Shown here: positions 1-11,095 of the stretch, in pieces
How positions within the stretch are numbered: the first letter of the stretch is position 1
How the letters are laid out: each line of letters begins with the position of its first letter
Origin: Triglochin maritima
Taxonomy: Eukaryota > Streptophyta > Magnoliopsida > Alismatales > Juncaginaceae
NCBI GenBank assembly: GCA_963682175.1
Contig: OY821784.1
Span: forward strand, 36,065,621-36,129,620
Length of the DNA: 64,000 nt
Direction of reading: 5' to 3'
Program-made: the position numbers and the translations under genes
Notes under the pieces: generated by a model
Told to the model about the DNA's origin: nothing
Seen by the model: only the letters and a program-made list of their open reading frames with translations
Database searches by the model: none

Positions 1-127
1 CACAGCCCTGTCATACAGTCTGGATGACTGCATAGAGTACATTCAAGGAGATGAGCTAGTCGAGGTCACACCTCAAAGCATAAGAATGTGCAAAAACCCA
101 AAAGTTCAAAATACAAAGAGAAAGTAA
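1..127 (+). CDS. TypA/BipA-type GTPase, C-terminal end (partial)
   Basis: This is the last 41 codons of a gene that begins outside the window, read from base 2 to a TAA at 125-127. The translation contains SLDDCIEYIQGDELVEVTP followed by SIRMCKNPK. That is the C-terminal signature of the translational GTPase TypA/BipA; bacterial forms have DDDELVEVTP followed by IR(I/L)RK. In plants the plastid form (SVR3 in Arabidopsis) is linked to chloroplast ribosome function and chilling tolerance. No GTPase motif is visible, because only the C-terminal tail is present. The short basic tail fits the plant plastid form better than a bacterial contaminant, and plant-type DNA continues without interruption. 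Identification rests on recalled family sequence. Confidence 0.85.
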   Translation, partial: TALSYSLDDCIEYIQGDELVEVTPQSIRMCKNPKVQNTKRK

Positions 128-470
128 AGATTAGATCTTCATGCTGTGGTGAATAGAGAAGTGTGTTTGCACGCTGGTTTGTACTCTTTATCTTTTTCTA
201 GTCACGTTTATATTTCTTGTAGGTGTTATGTTATTTCATTTAGGAGCTTTGCATGTTTCAGATTGGAGCAGGAGTTGAAAGGTTGATTGATTCCTGTGGC
301 CCGAGTAGTAGTAGTAGAATCATGAGATACAGACGAATTTCTGTAAAGCCACCGTAGAATTATAGGTGTATATAATTCTTTGAGAACAGATCGTCATGTA
401 ATTCATTTCAAGCAGGTAATGTATACACATACAGTAATAAAATTTTCTATCATCATTTTATTTGTTATGG
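128..470 (+). other. 3' UTR of the TypA-like gene
   Basis: AT-rich sequence follows the stop codon. A canonical AATAAA lies at 436-441, about 310 bases downstream, and is a plausible poly(A) signal. No other coding signal is seen here. Confidence 0.5.
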
Positions 471-610
471 CTAAAATGAGATGTGTTTCTTCAATAGTTG
501 TGATTCCCTTATCACAAAACTAATGGTTTCCAAGCTTTAGAGAAACATCGCCGAATTTGCACTTATGTGGTGTTTTGGTGGACCATCGAGGTTGTGGTTG
601 ACGAATAACT

Positions 611-690
611 GCATTTTAGCTCAGTTGGAATCTCTCTCGTTTTGAGGTAGTAAATACCAGTGAATCAGTGATTGAATCTCAGCAGTTTTA
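611..690 (+). repeat. tRNA-derived SINE fragment or pseudo-tRNA
   Basis: An A-box-like TAGCTCAGTTGG starts at 617 and a B-box-like GATTGAATCTC starts at 670. The spacing of about 53 bases is right for a tRNA-type RNA polymerase III promoter. The arms do not form a clean cloverleaf, so this is read as a decayed SINE head rather than a working tRNA gene. Confidence 0.45.
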
Positions 691-1410
691 TTTATATGAT
701 TAGGATGTTTGAGATTTAAAATGGATTAGGTAGTAGAGTAGGTTTAAAAAAAAACTGCGGTTACATGTTGCTTGAAAATCAATAACTGCATTTAGGAATA
801 AGGGTTACATGTTGCTTCATATAATGCGATTTTTTTATTGGCGGTGATGTCAATTTGTCTTAGTTCTTCCACGGTGAATTATATTTCGTCGTTTCTTGTG
901 AGACCATCTGTAATCTTGACCTGGTCATAAGCTTTCTCTCTCTTTTAAATCAATTTTTTTTCTCTTCCACATCAGTTTTTTCTCTTCCTAACTCATTTTA
1001 TTCTCTTTCCTACACTATTCACCACTTAACCACAATCCACCACTAACAAGTTGTGACTTTTGCCTGACTCAAATATGCCCCAGTTCCATCTCAAAACTAT
1101 GTTACTTGAATTAGAAAAAATATTATATTATTAGGAGTGTAGTGTAATTTTTACTACCACGGATAAAAAGATTCAAAGTTTCTTCAAAGAATTTAGTATT
1201 CTTTAATTAAATGCAAACATATGTTACATATCATTGAAATTGTGAATTGCCATCTAATCCCCGCTAAACTAATAAAACAAAACTATTGATGAATATAAAC
1301 CAATTACTCACTTTGACGTGGGTCCCACACAAAATCTCCAACTTCCAATATCCACACAAACTCCTTGATCTCTTCTATCCAACGCAACAAGCCTAAGATT
1401 CTTTGAGACC
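691..1410. other. intergenic, upstream of the 153-aa gene
   Basis: AT-rich sequence with pyrimidine-rich stretches at about 930-1020. Apart from serving as the presumed promoter of the next gene, no feature can be supported. Confidence 0.4.
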
Positions 1411-2867
1411 ATGTTGTCTCTAAGAATCCCATCACCACCTCTCTCCTCCTCTCAACCCTCCAACACAAGCAATAATGGTTGCACCGCCTTCACAACAAGA
1501 ACATCAACCACATCAAGAAGAAGTAGAAGAAATTGTGGTTGGTTGGCATGCAAAGGTGGAGAAAGGGAAGCAACCAAGCTTGAGGTGGACAATGAGAGAG
1601 CCCTTGAAGCACTTGAGAAGTTAGACATGGAACTCCAAACTCTTTCCAACAACCAAACCTTGCAGCCCAACATGGTGGACAAGAAGAAGAAGAAGACACC
1701 ATATCCTCCCAAACCTACTTACAATGGTACCATTTTTCAATTTATTTTTTATTTTCCCTTTCAAAGTTTTTATTATGAATTGGAAGTATGAAGAGAAATG
1801 TTGGTGGTTGGTTAGTTACTTTTTGTTTGTTTGAGATGGTTTTATGGTGGGAATTGATAGTTTTATATAGGAGTCTTCATATAGTTTTAATTTTAGGATT
1901 GGTATTTAAGTGATGTTGGGTATGCAAAATCTATTAAGGATTAGTTGTTGGTTGGTGTACTTCGGTCTATAATTGGATTGGTATATATTTTGCATTTCTA
2001 CTCCCATGCATGCAAATGTGAAATGGGCGTGTTACAAACAACATATCTAGCGTCAAGCATCTCGTCAAAATGGAGTTTGGATTTTTTTTTATATAAAGAA
2101 AACAACAATAAGGAAAAAGCGAACTTTTATGAGCTTCTAGCGTCTGAGTTATTTTTGTTCACACCCCTGTCGCGGAGCATCAAGCATCTCATCAAAATGG
2201 TGACTTCAGACTTGGGTATCACCAAACAATAACGGGATTTACAAATGATGTGATTTGTGTTTACTTTGTTTCAACAAGCACGTTACTTTCAAATTACAAG
2301 CATATTATCATATAATTAAAAAATATAATATTTTTATTAGTCTTCCAATTCGAAGTTGTATCCTAACCATAAAAATCACATATTACTATGTGTAAAATCA
2401 TATTCGGAACATAACAATAATATTATGTATTAACTTGAATGAGTGAAGTTTTAAAAAATTGTATGGAATTTCGAAATTTCACCCTACAACGTGGAATTTG
2501 GTTTTGACAACTTTTATATGGAGGTAGAATTTTAAAATGTCATAAAGAACAATCCCAACGAAACATATATAGTAGTTGTAAATGTGAAACTTTGAAATTC
2601 TGTGTTCAAGTGAAATTTCAATTGAAGGCAGCTAAACGCAATCTAACTACTATAAATTCCCAAAATATCTTACACTATGAAGTGCATAACACAAAGGTTA
2701 ATATTTGAGTTTTGTTATCAGATTCAGATGTAAACATGACTATGAAGGAAATGCCAGAGTTTTCAGAATCCTTTCTGGTGTATTCAGCTGTTGTTCTTCT
2801 GGCCATCACCTTTCTCTACAACATGTTCTTCATTCTAGTCATTAAGCCAGCTGTTGATGTAGTTTAG
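1411..2867 (+). CDS. small, probably plastid-targeted single-pass membrane protein (153 aa)
   Basis: Two exons, 1411-1726 and 2722-2867, join in phase across a 995-bp intron (donor GTACCA; acceptor after TTATCAG) to give 153 residues ending at TAG. The first 45 or so residues are rich in Ser, Thr and Arg with almost no acidic residues, as in chloroplast transit peptides. A charged, helix-prone stretch follows at about residues 55-80, then a Lys run, KKKKK, near residue 94. Exon 2 encodes one strong hydrophobic segment (LVYSAVVLLAITFLYNMFF) and ends with VIKPAVDVV. The layout suggests a plastid membrane protein with one helix near the C-terminus. The family is not recognised and no function is assigned. 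The start is the first ATG in frame. Confidence 0.65.
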
Positions 2868-3345
2868 CTTTTTGCCCACATCCATCAATTAGAGGTTCTG
2901 AACTTTAAATATTCTTCTTGCTGTAATTTATTTAGAGATAAAATGTCAAAAACTTGTTTTCTGAATTTTGAGTTGGTAGTCATATGACGACTACTTCAAT
3001 TACGTGCAAAGAGAAAAATAATTTCTCAACAAGCTAAATGGAACATATGACTTCATTATTTTTAGAAGTATAGAGTTATTTTGTTATTGTATTCATTTGA
3101 CAATATATAGTAGAATACTATCTTAGATGGAAAGATAGTCCCTCACACGCTCTTCCCACCTTCTCCTCTCGTGGCTTCCACCTCTTCTCGTTCTTTATTT
3201 AGATTTTTTTGGTTACCTGTGATTATTGTTGTTAAGATAGCCTCCCATTTGTGATTATTGTTGCGATTATTGGTGTTTTGGTAATATTCTAGCTAGTTGA
3301 TACTCATTATTATTTTTATATATTTTGTGTTTTCTCGTATCCATA
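2868..3345. other. intergenic, AT-rich
   Basis: The 3' flank of the 153-aa gene. No ORF, RNA gene or repeat could be recognised. Confidence 0.4.
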
Positions 3346-3611
3346 CTCCATAGTAGGGGTGAGCATTGGTCTGGACCTGGACTGGACCGGACTGAACTCG
3401 GATCCTCTTCGGGGTCCGGACCGGATTTTTAAGGGAAAAAATAGATTTTGGACCGGGTTCGGACCAGACCGAAAACCAAAAATTGTACCGGAGTCTGGAC
3501 CGAAACCCGGACCGGTCGGTATGATTCGGTCCGGACCGAACCCGGACCGATCGGTCTGATCCGGTCCAAAAAACCAGACCGGACCGAAAGTTGCACAACC
3601 CTACTCCATAG
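3346..3611. mobile_element. hAT-type MITE (250 bp) with perfect 8-bp TSD
   Basis: The 8-bp duplication CTCCATAG occurs at 3346-3353 and again at 3604-3611. Between them the element starts with TAGGGGTGAGCA and ends with the inverse of TAGGGTTGTGCA. An 8-bp target duplication plus TAGGG-type termini is diagnostic of the hAT superfamily. There is no transposase, so this is a non-autonomous copy. The interior is built almost entirely from degenerate GGTCCGGACCGG-like units and is far richer in GC than its surroundings. Open frames across it are an artefact of the repeat. Confidence 0.85.
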
Positions 3612-4499
3612 ATTCGATACAAGTAGATCCAGCTCCCATCCCATCCCATCGTGAAGTTTCTACTGTGGGAATGTCATTCAAACATGAGGATAGATCCCGT
3701 GGAGCTTGAATTCCAGTACGACAACCGAGGCATATTTTATATTGGGATGGAGAAGCAAATGGGAGGAGCTTCTGACAATTCCTCCACTTGTTGAATTTTT
3801 GTGACGATTTTATCCCGTTGATTCCAACGTATACATGTATAAACTTTTATTTGATCAAAGTCTAGGGGTAATTTGAGGATTTGTTTCGACAAAACATCTG
3901 GGACTCCCAGAAGTTTTCTCCTCATCCAAATAACTCTCAATCTCTAAAGAAGAATGTGTTTCTGGATCCACATTTCCAGAAGCTAACTTTCCACAAGAAG
4001 CTCATATCTGATAGCCACCTCCAAACCAAACCTCAGACTCTAACTTCTACCTATCGTACAAAATGTGCAATATACCCAAATGGTAAATGAAAATACCCAG
4101 CAGCTCTGCAACGTAGCTCTTCTATACGATAGATTAAGGAACCAACATGACATCCAACTTTCCCATTTTCATAGTTTTTTCATCATTCTTTTGTCTTTAG
4201 TTATTCATGGTTTACTGTATCATTCATTTTCCTCAAGGTTTTGTTCTTCTTCTCCAATTTATTGACATTTTCCCCAATTTATTGTAACTTTCTCATTTAT
4301 TTGCCCTACCCCATTTATTGTTCATCCTAGTTTTTTTTTGTTTCTTTATGAGTTCAATTATATTTTATTATTATTATTTGCCTGGCTCTGTTTTTTGTTG
4401 TTATTTTTTTCACGAAATGCAAGCATTTTTGGCTTCTCATCTAAAACATGAATTTTTGGTTTACTTTCATTAAGTGTTTTTTATGACTTGGGAACTCAT
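3612..4499. other. intergenic, T-rich
   Basis: Long T-rich runs and short open frames without codon character. Nothing is recognised. Confidence 0.35.
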
Positions 4500-4655
4500 C
4501 GAATCACCACTTTTTGGATGCCGGCCCGACTACAAACCCCAGGGGGTCCACACCGCTTGCACCAGGACGTGATTTTTAATTAAACGTAGCTGGAGTTCGA
4601 TCTTGCGTCATTTGCCAACACAACCCCCCTTTATCCACTGCACCACGTCCTGGGG
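4500..4655 (-). repeat. tRNA-derived SINE
   Basis: Read on the minus strand, the segment has an A-box-like TGGTGCAGTGGATAA (plus 4631-4645) followed by a B-box-like GATCGAACTCC (plus 4592-4602). The head carries CCAGGACGTG (plus 4644-4653). The same ten bases recur inverted at plus 4562-4571, giving the element a short snap-back. The RNA polymerase III promoter spacing supports a SINE. The family is not named. Confidence 0.5.
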
Positions 4656-5019
4656 GACAATTAAGTGTTTGTTGTTGTTGATGAAAACTTCATTAATTTT
4701 CTTCTTCCTCATTTATTTTACTTTCGTTATTATTATCCAAACATCCTTTCTACCCTTGGTTCATATTATTTCCTTAAGTTTAAATGGTTAATTTTCATTT
4801 TGTTTAATTTATTTCTTCCACATTTGGTTTATTACAGTATTTGTTACTCTATTTTACAACTCCATTTTTTTCTAGAGAGTAATCAAGATCTCACTGAAAT
4901 TGATTCAAACTCTGACTACCAACGATTCTCTCCAATATATCTAGATCGCGTTCCAATATACCCAATACCGCATTAGAAATACCAGGCAATCGTCAAATGT
5001 GGACCCTCTACGACGACAA

Positions 5020-5390
5020 TTGTCTTTATTTTAACTTCATAAAAGTAAGTAAACAGGAATTAATTCGAACTCCCACATAAATAAAAAGTAAAAGGTCTCG
5101 AGAAGAAAATGATCCTATTTGGCCACTATACATTACTAACATCAGAAAACGAAACAATCGTGAATCCTGAGTAATTGGCCAAGCCGCTAGAGTAGCTAAA
5201 GTAGTGATAAATCCTGTCAGTAAAATGGGTCCCACAGAAAGTCCATCGATTCCCAGTCTCCAATGTAAATCAAAAATATTTATCCATTTATAATCTTCCT
5301 CCAATTGGATTAACGGGTCGTCCAATTGGAAATGATAACAGAATACATAGGTCATTAAAAGGAGTTCCAACAAGCATATACCTAAAGTAT
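5020..5390 (-). pseudogene. ndhD: plastid DNA insertion: ndhD fragment (NUPT)
   Basis: The minus-strand translation gives [20 protein letters not shown], then [20 protein letters not shown] and [18 protein letters not shown], then [17 protein letters not shown]. This is the N-terminal third of the plastid NAD(P)H dehydrogenase subunit 4 (ndhD). Only about 115 codons are present. The reading frame then departs from ndhD on the C-terminal side, and nuclear-type AT-rich DNA resumes on both sides. It is therefore a nuclear copy of plastid DNA, not a working gene. Several substitutions suggest moderate age. Confidence 0.88.
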
Positions 5391-6160
5391 ACCATCAAAC
5401 TACTTCTTCTATTTTATTTTGTCAAGATTTTTGTACATCATCATATTGTTTTTTATAGTTGATCATGTTGTCTTCATTCATGTTTGTGGTTTGGTATACC
5501 GGTGTTATGCTTTAGGTATTTTCACGTTATAAAGTAAATATTTTTATAATATATAATTGTTATTCTACGCCTTCATTGTTTCCTTACTTGATTACGACAC
5601 AATACCACCTCCCCCTCTATTTTGATGGTCAAATAGTAGTCATAGGTTGCTCATTTTTTGCTATTACAAATTCAGCGTGTTATAGATTGTGTTCCTTGCT
5701 CAATTGTGATTACCCAAACTAGATTGCATACAACACTCATCTTTTTAGGAGAGATTCTAACAATGCTACTATGACACGACGAGATTAAATGCACCAGCGA
5801 AATATAAATACGAATATTAGATGCGGAATTAGACTAAACTTCTCTCTCTCCCAAACTAACAAGCAACAAAACACACACAAGATGAAAGAACAAGCAATAG
5901 TCAAACGCACATCTGAAACAATCACGACACGCGTTTTACAAGGTTCGGCAACGTATTTACATCGTTGGAAGGGTCCTCCGCAAGTTTCTTTTCCTTCTTC
6001 CTCTTTTCCAACAAGAGAAACAACCAATATTACAAGGGATTGGAGGAAATGTGTCCTCCAAAGCTCTCAAAAACTCTCTCTAACTCTAATCTCTCAAAAT
6101 GAAATAATAATAATGTGTTGTGTGCTAGACTCAAAATCGTATAGAAAAATATGCAAAACG
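5391..6160. other. intergenic
   Basis: No gene or repeat could be supported. Confidence 0.35.
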
Positions 6161-6164
6161 TGGG

Positions 6165-6440
6165 CGACGGTCGACTGAAATCCTCCATCGGTCGACCGGT
6201 ACCGTTACCAAGAACGCTTCCTGATAATTTCGGTCGAACAATGTCCAATACCGATCGACCGCTCCACGATTATCTTCAGCTCTCCACAGCTTTCCGGTCG
6301 ACCGACATGCCCCTTCGGTCGATCATTCCTGAACTCCAAAAAGTCCCTGAAAAAATCGGTGGAACGATGTCCAACACCGGTCGACCGTTTTTCACTTCTG
6401 AAAGTACATGAAAAAATCAGTCGAATGGTCCCACACCAGT
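6165..6440. repeat. GTCGAC-palindrome repeat cluster A
   Basis: The cluster contains repeated variants of CGGTCGACCG and CGGTCGAAC spaced about 20-45 bases apart, for example near 6190, 6230, 6257, 6295, 6320 and 6380. Copies alternate with spacer phrases such as AATGTCCAATACCGATCG and GATGTCCAACACCGGTCG. The same motif grammar recurs at 33450-34015, so this looks like a piece of a dispersed repeat. It has no coding capacity. Confidence 0.6.
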
Positions 6441-7870
6441 GATTCACTTTTTTGTTTTTTGTTTTTCATTTCAGTCGCTACGATTTATAATCACAATGTT
6501 ACCATCAATTCATGCTTTGGTTGCATTTACCAACGATGTTATTACAAGATTAAATTGTCTTGATTATACTTGAATTTATCATTTGGTTGAAATTTTTCTT
6601 TAGAAAACTAAGTTTTAAGGTACAAATGAATTGAAATTAACATGGTAATTAATGTATTTTTTCAAAAATAAATGTAACCTCCAACGACTGACATTTTATC
6701 AAACCAGCATCCCTTTGTTCACAATAGAAGCAAAGGAAGAGGTTGATTTATCACAAATCCGTTGGTTAACAATATTAATTAATTGGATCAAGTTAACACG
6801 TTGGTCAACATTTTTCCACCATTACCAAAACATCGGTGTAAAGTGTTGTGGGAATTGCCAACTACTCGGATGGTATAATGGCCATCACATCTACTTGTGT
6901 GCTTCATTAGTCTAAAAATTGATGAGTTGGGGTCCATTTGATTAATGTTCGGTGGTTAAGCATGATATGATGGGATACATTTGGGTGGAAAAGTGTTAAC
7001 TCAAATTCTAATCTTATCTCCTAGACTCCTAGTTTTACAAAGCCACTCCAAAGAACAATGTTGGAATATCAAACTTATCTAGCATCATTGTAGCTTATTC
7101 TTTATGGGTTCGATCGATCACTTTTAGATCTGTACGTATGAGTTGTCGTAGAGCTACTCCAAAAACGAATATTTGAATCTTAAACTTATTTGGCAGCATT
7201 GTGTGTAGTTTGTTGGCAACCATTATTCATGTCGAGTATTTATGCTTTGTTTGCCCTTATAGTATCAGAAACTAATGTACAATGAGACAAGAGAGTTTGT
7301 AGCAAAAAATATCAAAGAGGTGGGAGTGACATACCAAGTTCAAATTTTGGCATTTAAGATAGATCAAACACAACAATTTATGAATCTAAACTCTTATCAC
7401 ATGCTTACTTGTTGACCAAATATCGTAAATCAAGTCTACCTTATGGTTAGTATCATTATTTTTTCTGTCTCGTAGTGTCGCAAACAGAATCGACCTATTT
7501 GGAAAAACCAATACTAATACTAAAAATAAAAAGCAATTGGAGTGGGACCCACAAGCAAGGTTCCTCATTTGTGGGTCCCAGTAGTCATGGGTGCCAAACA
7601 CTTTTCTGGAGCAGTCAAAGCACGCCTAATTAAGTGAGTGATGGTCAGAAAAGTTGCACTCCAAATTATTTGATATGATTTGATTCTGAACGGCAAAGCA
7701 GACACTTCAAACTTGTGTTCTTTTCCCCTTTTGCAGCCTCCAAAACTCTAGTAATCCAACCATCTCATCAACTCTTTTTCTTTACTCTTTGGGAATCATA
7801 CTAGAAGATATACTAATGTTGTTGCTTATGAATGGATATACAAATACACATAAACATACTTAAAAAAATA
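6441..7870. other. intergenic
   Basis: AT-rich sequence with two similar phrases ending in 'cttatctagcatcattg' and 'cttatttggcagcattg' (near 7075 and 7183), a possible old duplication. No gene is seen. Confidence 0.35.
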
Positions 7871-8270
7871 CAACAACAACAAAGTCTTTTCTCCCAAACT
7901 AGTTGAGGTAATATAGAAATGAAACTCTAAGGAGTCACAGTTCAGGCACGTGAATCGTCTTCTTCCACACGTTTCTATCCAATGCAAATTCCCAAAGAAC
8001 ATTCTAATATTTTAAATCTCTTTTGACCGCTTTCTCTCAAGTCAATCGTGGTCTACCTCTTCTTCTTTTTCTGTCTTCGATCTGATTCCTCCTCTTCTTA
8101 TAAGTGTCTCCATAGGTATTCTTTGTACATGTCCAAACAATCTCAGTATGTGTTGGATAACTTTCTCTTCCATTGGAGCAACTCCAATTCTATCACGAAT
8201 GTTTTCATTTATAATCTGATCCATTCGCGTATGGTCACATACTCACCTCAACATCCTCATTTCAGATACT
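7871..8270 (-). mobile_element. RTE-type LINE, 3' fragment
   Basis: On the minus strand the frame contains ENIRDRIGVAPMEEKVIQH followed by RLFGHVQRIPMETLIRR. This is the typical C-terminal end of plant RTE/BovB-like reverse transcriptase ORFs (IGVAPIEEK, then RWFGHVQRRP). It is followed by the usual 3' tail region, ending in a TTG/TTGTTG run at plus 7871-7880. The copy is truncated at its 5' end near 8270, as LINEs usually are, and is interrupted by stop codons. It is not functional. Confidence 0.8.
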
Positions 8271-10285
8271 TGAAAAAATATCTTTTGATTTTATTTACTA
8301 AACATGTGAATAAAACGGTTGGTCTTGACTATCTGAAGAAAATGATCTCCCAACTCAGCTGGTATGCATGGAAATATGTGATTTTTATATTCAGATACTT
8401 TTCTTATACTTGATTTGATCATATTTTTCCTGAAAAAACAATGCTTAAGCTTAGAGTACTCAAAATTCAAAAATTATGTGTTGAAAAATCATTTTTCCAT
8501 CGTTTCCCCTATGTAGTCAGTCAGCTCGGTAGAAGTACGACCATTTAGAAATCAAGACTCTAACATAACCAAATTATGATACATTTCTCATATACACCTC
8601 TTTTTTTATGTGTGGAAAATAATTATTTTGAACTCAAAAGGTTGTTTTGCATTCTTAGATACCCTCTTCAAAGTTATGAAAACGAACAAGGTTTTCTTAT
8701 TAATTTTCATTATATATGGATATAACAGTACAAACGCATGTATTTTAAAAAAAGTGAATAGTCGACGTCTTGTGATGTTGTCTTTAAGAATGAATGAAAC
8801 TTTTAATGGTCTTAAAAGTGAAATAGTGGTTTTTTATACAAATTTCTCTCCAAACTTCCCTTGATTGGGATCAGAAGGTGTAAAATGTTTGTAGTAGTTA
8901 ATTATAAGGGAACCTAAGGAGAACGAAAACACAAAAATATAGAACTTAAGACTTGGTAGTTGGAACTCTTTCAATTGAATATAGAGGATGATTTTTAATT
9001 AACTTGCATAAGGATGAATTATACCATTAATAAATTTCGAAATAAGAAAAAAAATCACAAGCATCCACTTTTATTTTTGGAGAGAAAGTTGTAGAGTCTC
9101 CTTCAATTTAGGGGACATCGCTTCTAGCTCGAAATCAAATTTGTTCCACGTTAAAGCGATGAGAGTTCTTCATCTAGGATTGCCCCAGTGAAGGGTATTG
9201 CTTATCAGATGATTTTTTTTCAATAACTTCTTTATAAAGTATATTAAAATATGTTAAGAACTATAGATGTTGCGGGAGATAGAATTAAAAATAATTACAT
9301 GGTGTTCTTATTCATAAGATGATATATTACCATGCTTGTAGGTTTTTTTAAGGATCAAAAAATATCATGAGTGAAAGGTATTGTCTCACTACCTTGATGA
9401 ATCTAGATTAGATGTAGAGAGTGAGGGTTCATCAATAGGGAAGTGAAAAAAAATGTGAAAGTATATATTCTCAAAAAGGGGGGGAAATCTCAGCAGTGTG
9501 GAAGGTGTTAAAGTTGGTGGTCATATATTTAAATCAGATTTTCAAAAATTGTATTTATCTTCATTAGTACATTTGCATTAATTTGATCTTTCCCCCATTT
9601 TCCAAACTCATGCACGCTAAAAGATTTCTACAGGAAAAAAAATTTATCTTATAAAATTATATATCCATAACTGAAGTGTCTTTGTACATTTTTGTGCAAC
9701 ATTCTCTAAAATATATATACCGTTAATTATTTAATTTGATACTAAATCCTATTTTACATCAATACCCGTTATTTTGGAATGTTTATGGTAACATGCCTTA
9801 AAATTAAGTTTAAATTTAGTTATGTCCAAGTGTCATCATGTTAAAAATGTGTTAGGTTTAGCTGTCCTCGTGCTTATGTTTTCAAACCAACAGAAACGTT
9901 TCACTGCAAATGCATGATGCATCTAATTTAGTTCATTTTGAGACATCATATTGACGAGCTTAATTTCACAAGAAATCCAAGACGAGAGGTATGTTTGACA
10001 AAGTTTTATCAAAGTCAAAAGCATGTATAGTTCAAAGAAGAGTATTGCCACGACTATGATTGAAAAATATGTATATATTAATGAAAAGTCCTTAAAATGT
10101 TAGCACATAAATGTTAAATTGAGATTAGCTCACTTGTCAAAAAGTATTGGTTTTTTTTTCTAAACGGCTAAACGTCGCCCGTAAATTATTTAAATCGCCC
10201 GTGTCAAATACCGTTTTGTCATTCTCTCATTTTTACTTATTTCTGCTCCCAATAGGTTCTCTTCTTTTCATACTACAATAAAAAA
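8271..10285. other. long AT-rich intergenic stretch
   Basis: About 2 kb of AT-rich DNA without convincing coding frames or recognisable repeat termini. Confidence 0.35.
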
Positions 10286-10290
10286 TAACC

Positions 10291-10728
10291 ATGAAAAATA
10301 AAATCAGAGTAGGAATGTGAGGGTGGCAGGGGGCGGCAGCAAAACGAGTGAGCAGAGAGAGCACGCTTTGCAGACTTTTTTGTTTCAAACACCTTATTAT
10401 TGTACTCCAGATAATGATCAGTTTACATGTGTTAACCATGAAAAATAAAATCAGAGTAGGAATGTGAGGGTGGCAGGGGGCGGCAGCAAAACGAGTGAGC
10501 AGAGAGAGCACGCTTTGCAGACTTTTTTGTTTCAAACACCTTATTATTGTACTCCAGATAATGATCGGTTTACATGTGTTAACCATGAAAAATAAAATCA
10601 GAGTAGGAATGTGAGGGTGGCAGGGGGCGGCAGCAAAACGAGTGAGCAGAGAGAGCACGCTTTGCAGACTTTTTTGTTTCAAACACCTTATTATTGTACT
10701 CCAGATAATGATCAATTTACATGTGTTA
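10291..10728. repeat. three tandem copies of a 147-bp unit
   Basis: Copies start at 10291, 10438 and 10585, exactly 147 bases apart, and are nearly identical. The clearest difference is GATCAGTT, GATCGGTT or GATCAATT near each end. Each copy holds a GC-rich core (GGTGGCAGGGGGCGGCAG). Because 147 is divisible by three, a spurious 160-codon minus-strand frame stays open across all copies. Near-identity implies a recent amplification. Confidence 0.9.
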
Positions 10729-10839
10729 TTTACGTTTGTGTTTTTTCCACCACGTCACTACTGAAATCTGGTAACGGAACATGAAATAATTTGAAATAAC
10801 ATACCGTATAATTTCAAGATTTAAAAAAAAACAGGACAT

Positions 10840-10903
10840 CTGGCTAGGACGGCTAGACCCCCCAATGGGGGGGGGGTCTAGATGGAGTAGGCGTCCTAGC
10901 CAG
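10840..10903. repeat. two-storey snap-back palindrome
   Basis: The outer arms CTGGCTAGGACG (10840-10851) and CGTCCTAGCCAG (10892-10903) are perfect inverses. The inner arms CTAGACCCCCC (10853-10863) and GGGGGGTCTAG (10871-10881) are also perfect inverses. The local GC content is high within AT-rich DNA. It may be the fold-back end of a transposon; no family is recognised. Confidence 0.75.
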
Positions 10904-11095
10904 GCGCCTTATTTTTTTTACGGGACATAATGAGTACTAAATGGATTGTGAAAGACAAAAATGTAATTTGGACGTACGATTTTAGTAAAACTCAGACGAC
11001 ATTTAACAATTCCTTTTTTTACTATTAAATGCTGCAACTTTTCTAATGTTTAACCCAATGTGTTTCTCAGTTTTGGAAAAGAGTTCAAAACAAAA

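Noticed and set aside
611..690. Possible tRNA gene
   Set aside because: A and B boxes are only approximate and no cloverleaf forms.
1411..2867. Assignment as NDH subunit CRR3
   Set aside because: Size and C-terminal helix fit loosely, but the recalled CRR3 motifs are not present.
3293..3649. Open frames rich in Gly-Pro-Asp-Arg on both strands
   Set aside because: They lie across a hAT MITE made of GGTCCGGACC units and are an effect of that repeat.
5026..5373. Functional NADH dehydrogenase subunit gene
   Set aside because: Only a fragment of plastid ndhD is present, with no start, promoter or remainder.
10233..10715. 160-codon minus-strand open frame with a 49-residue repeat
   Set aside because: It is open only because the tandem unit (147 bp) is divisible by three; the sequence has no protein-like character.
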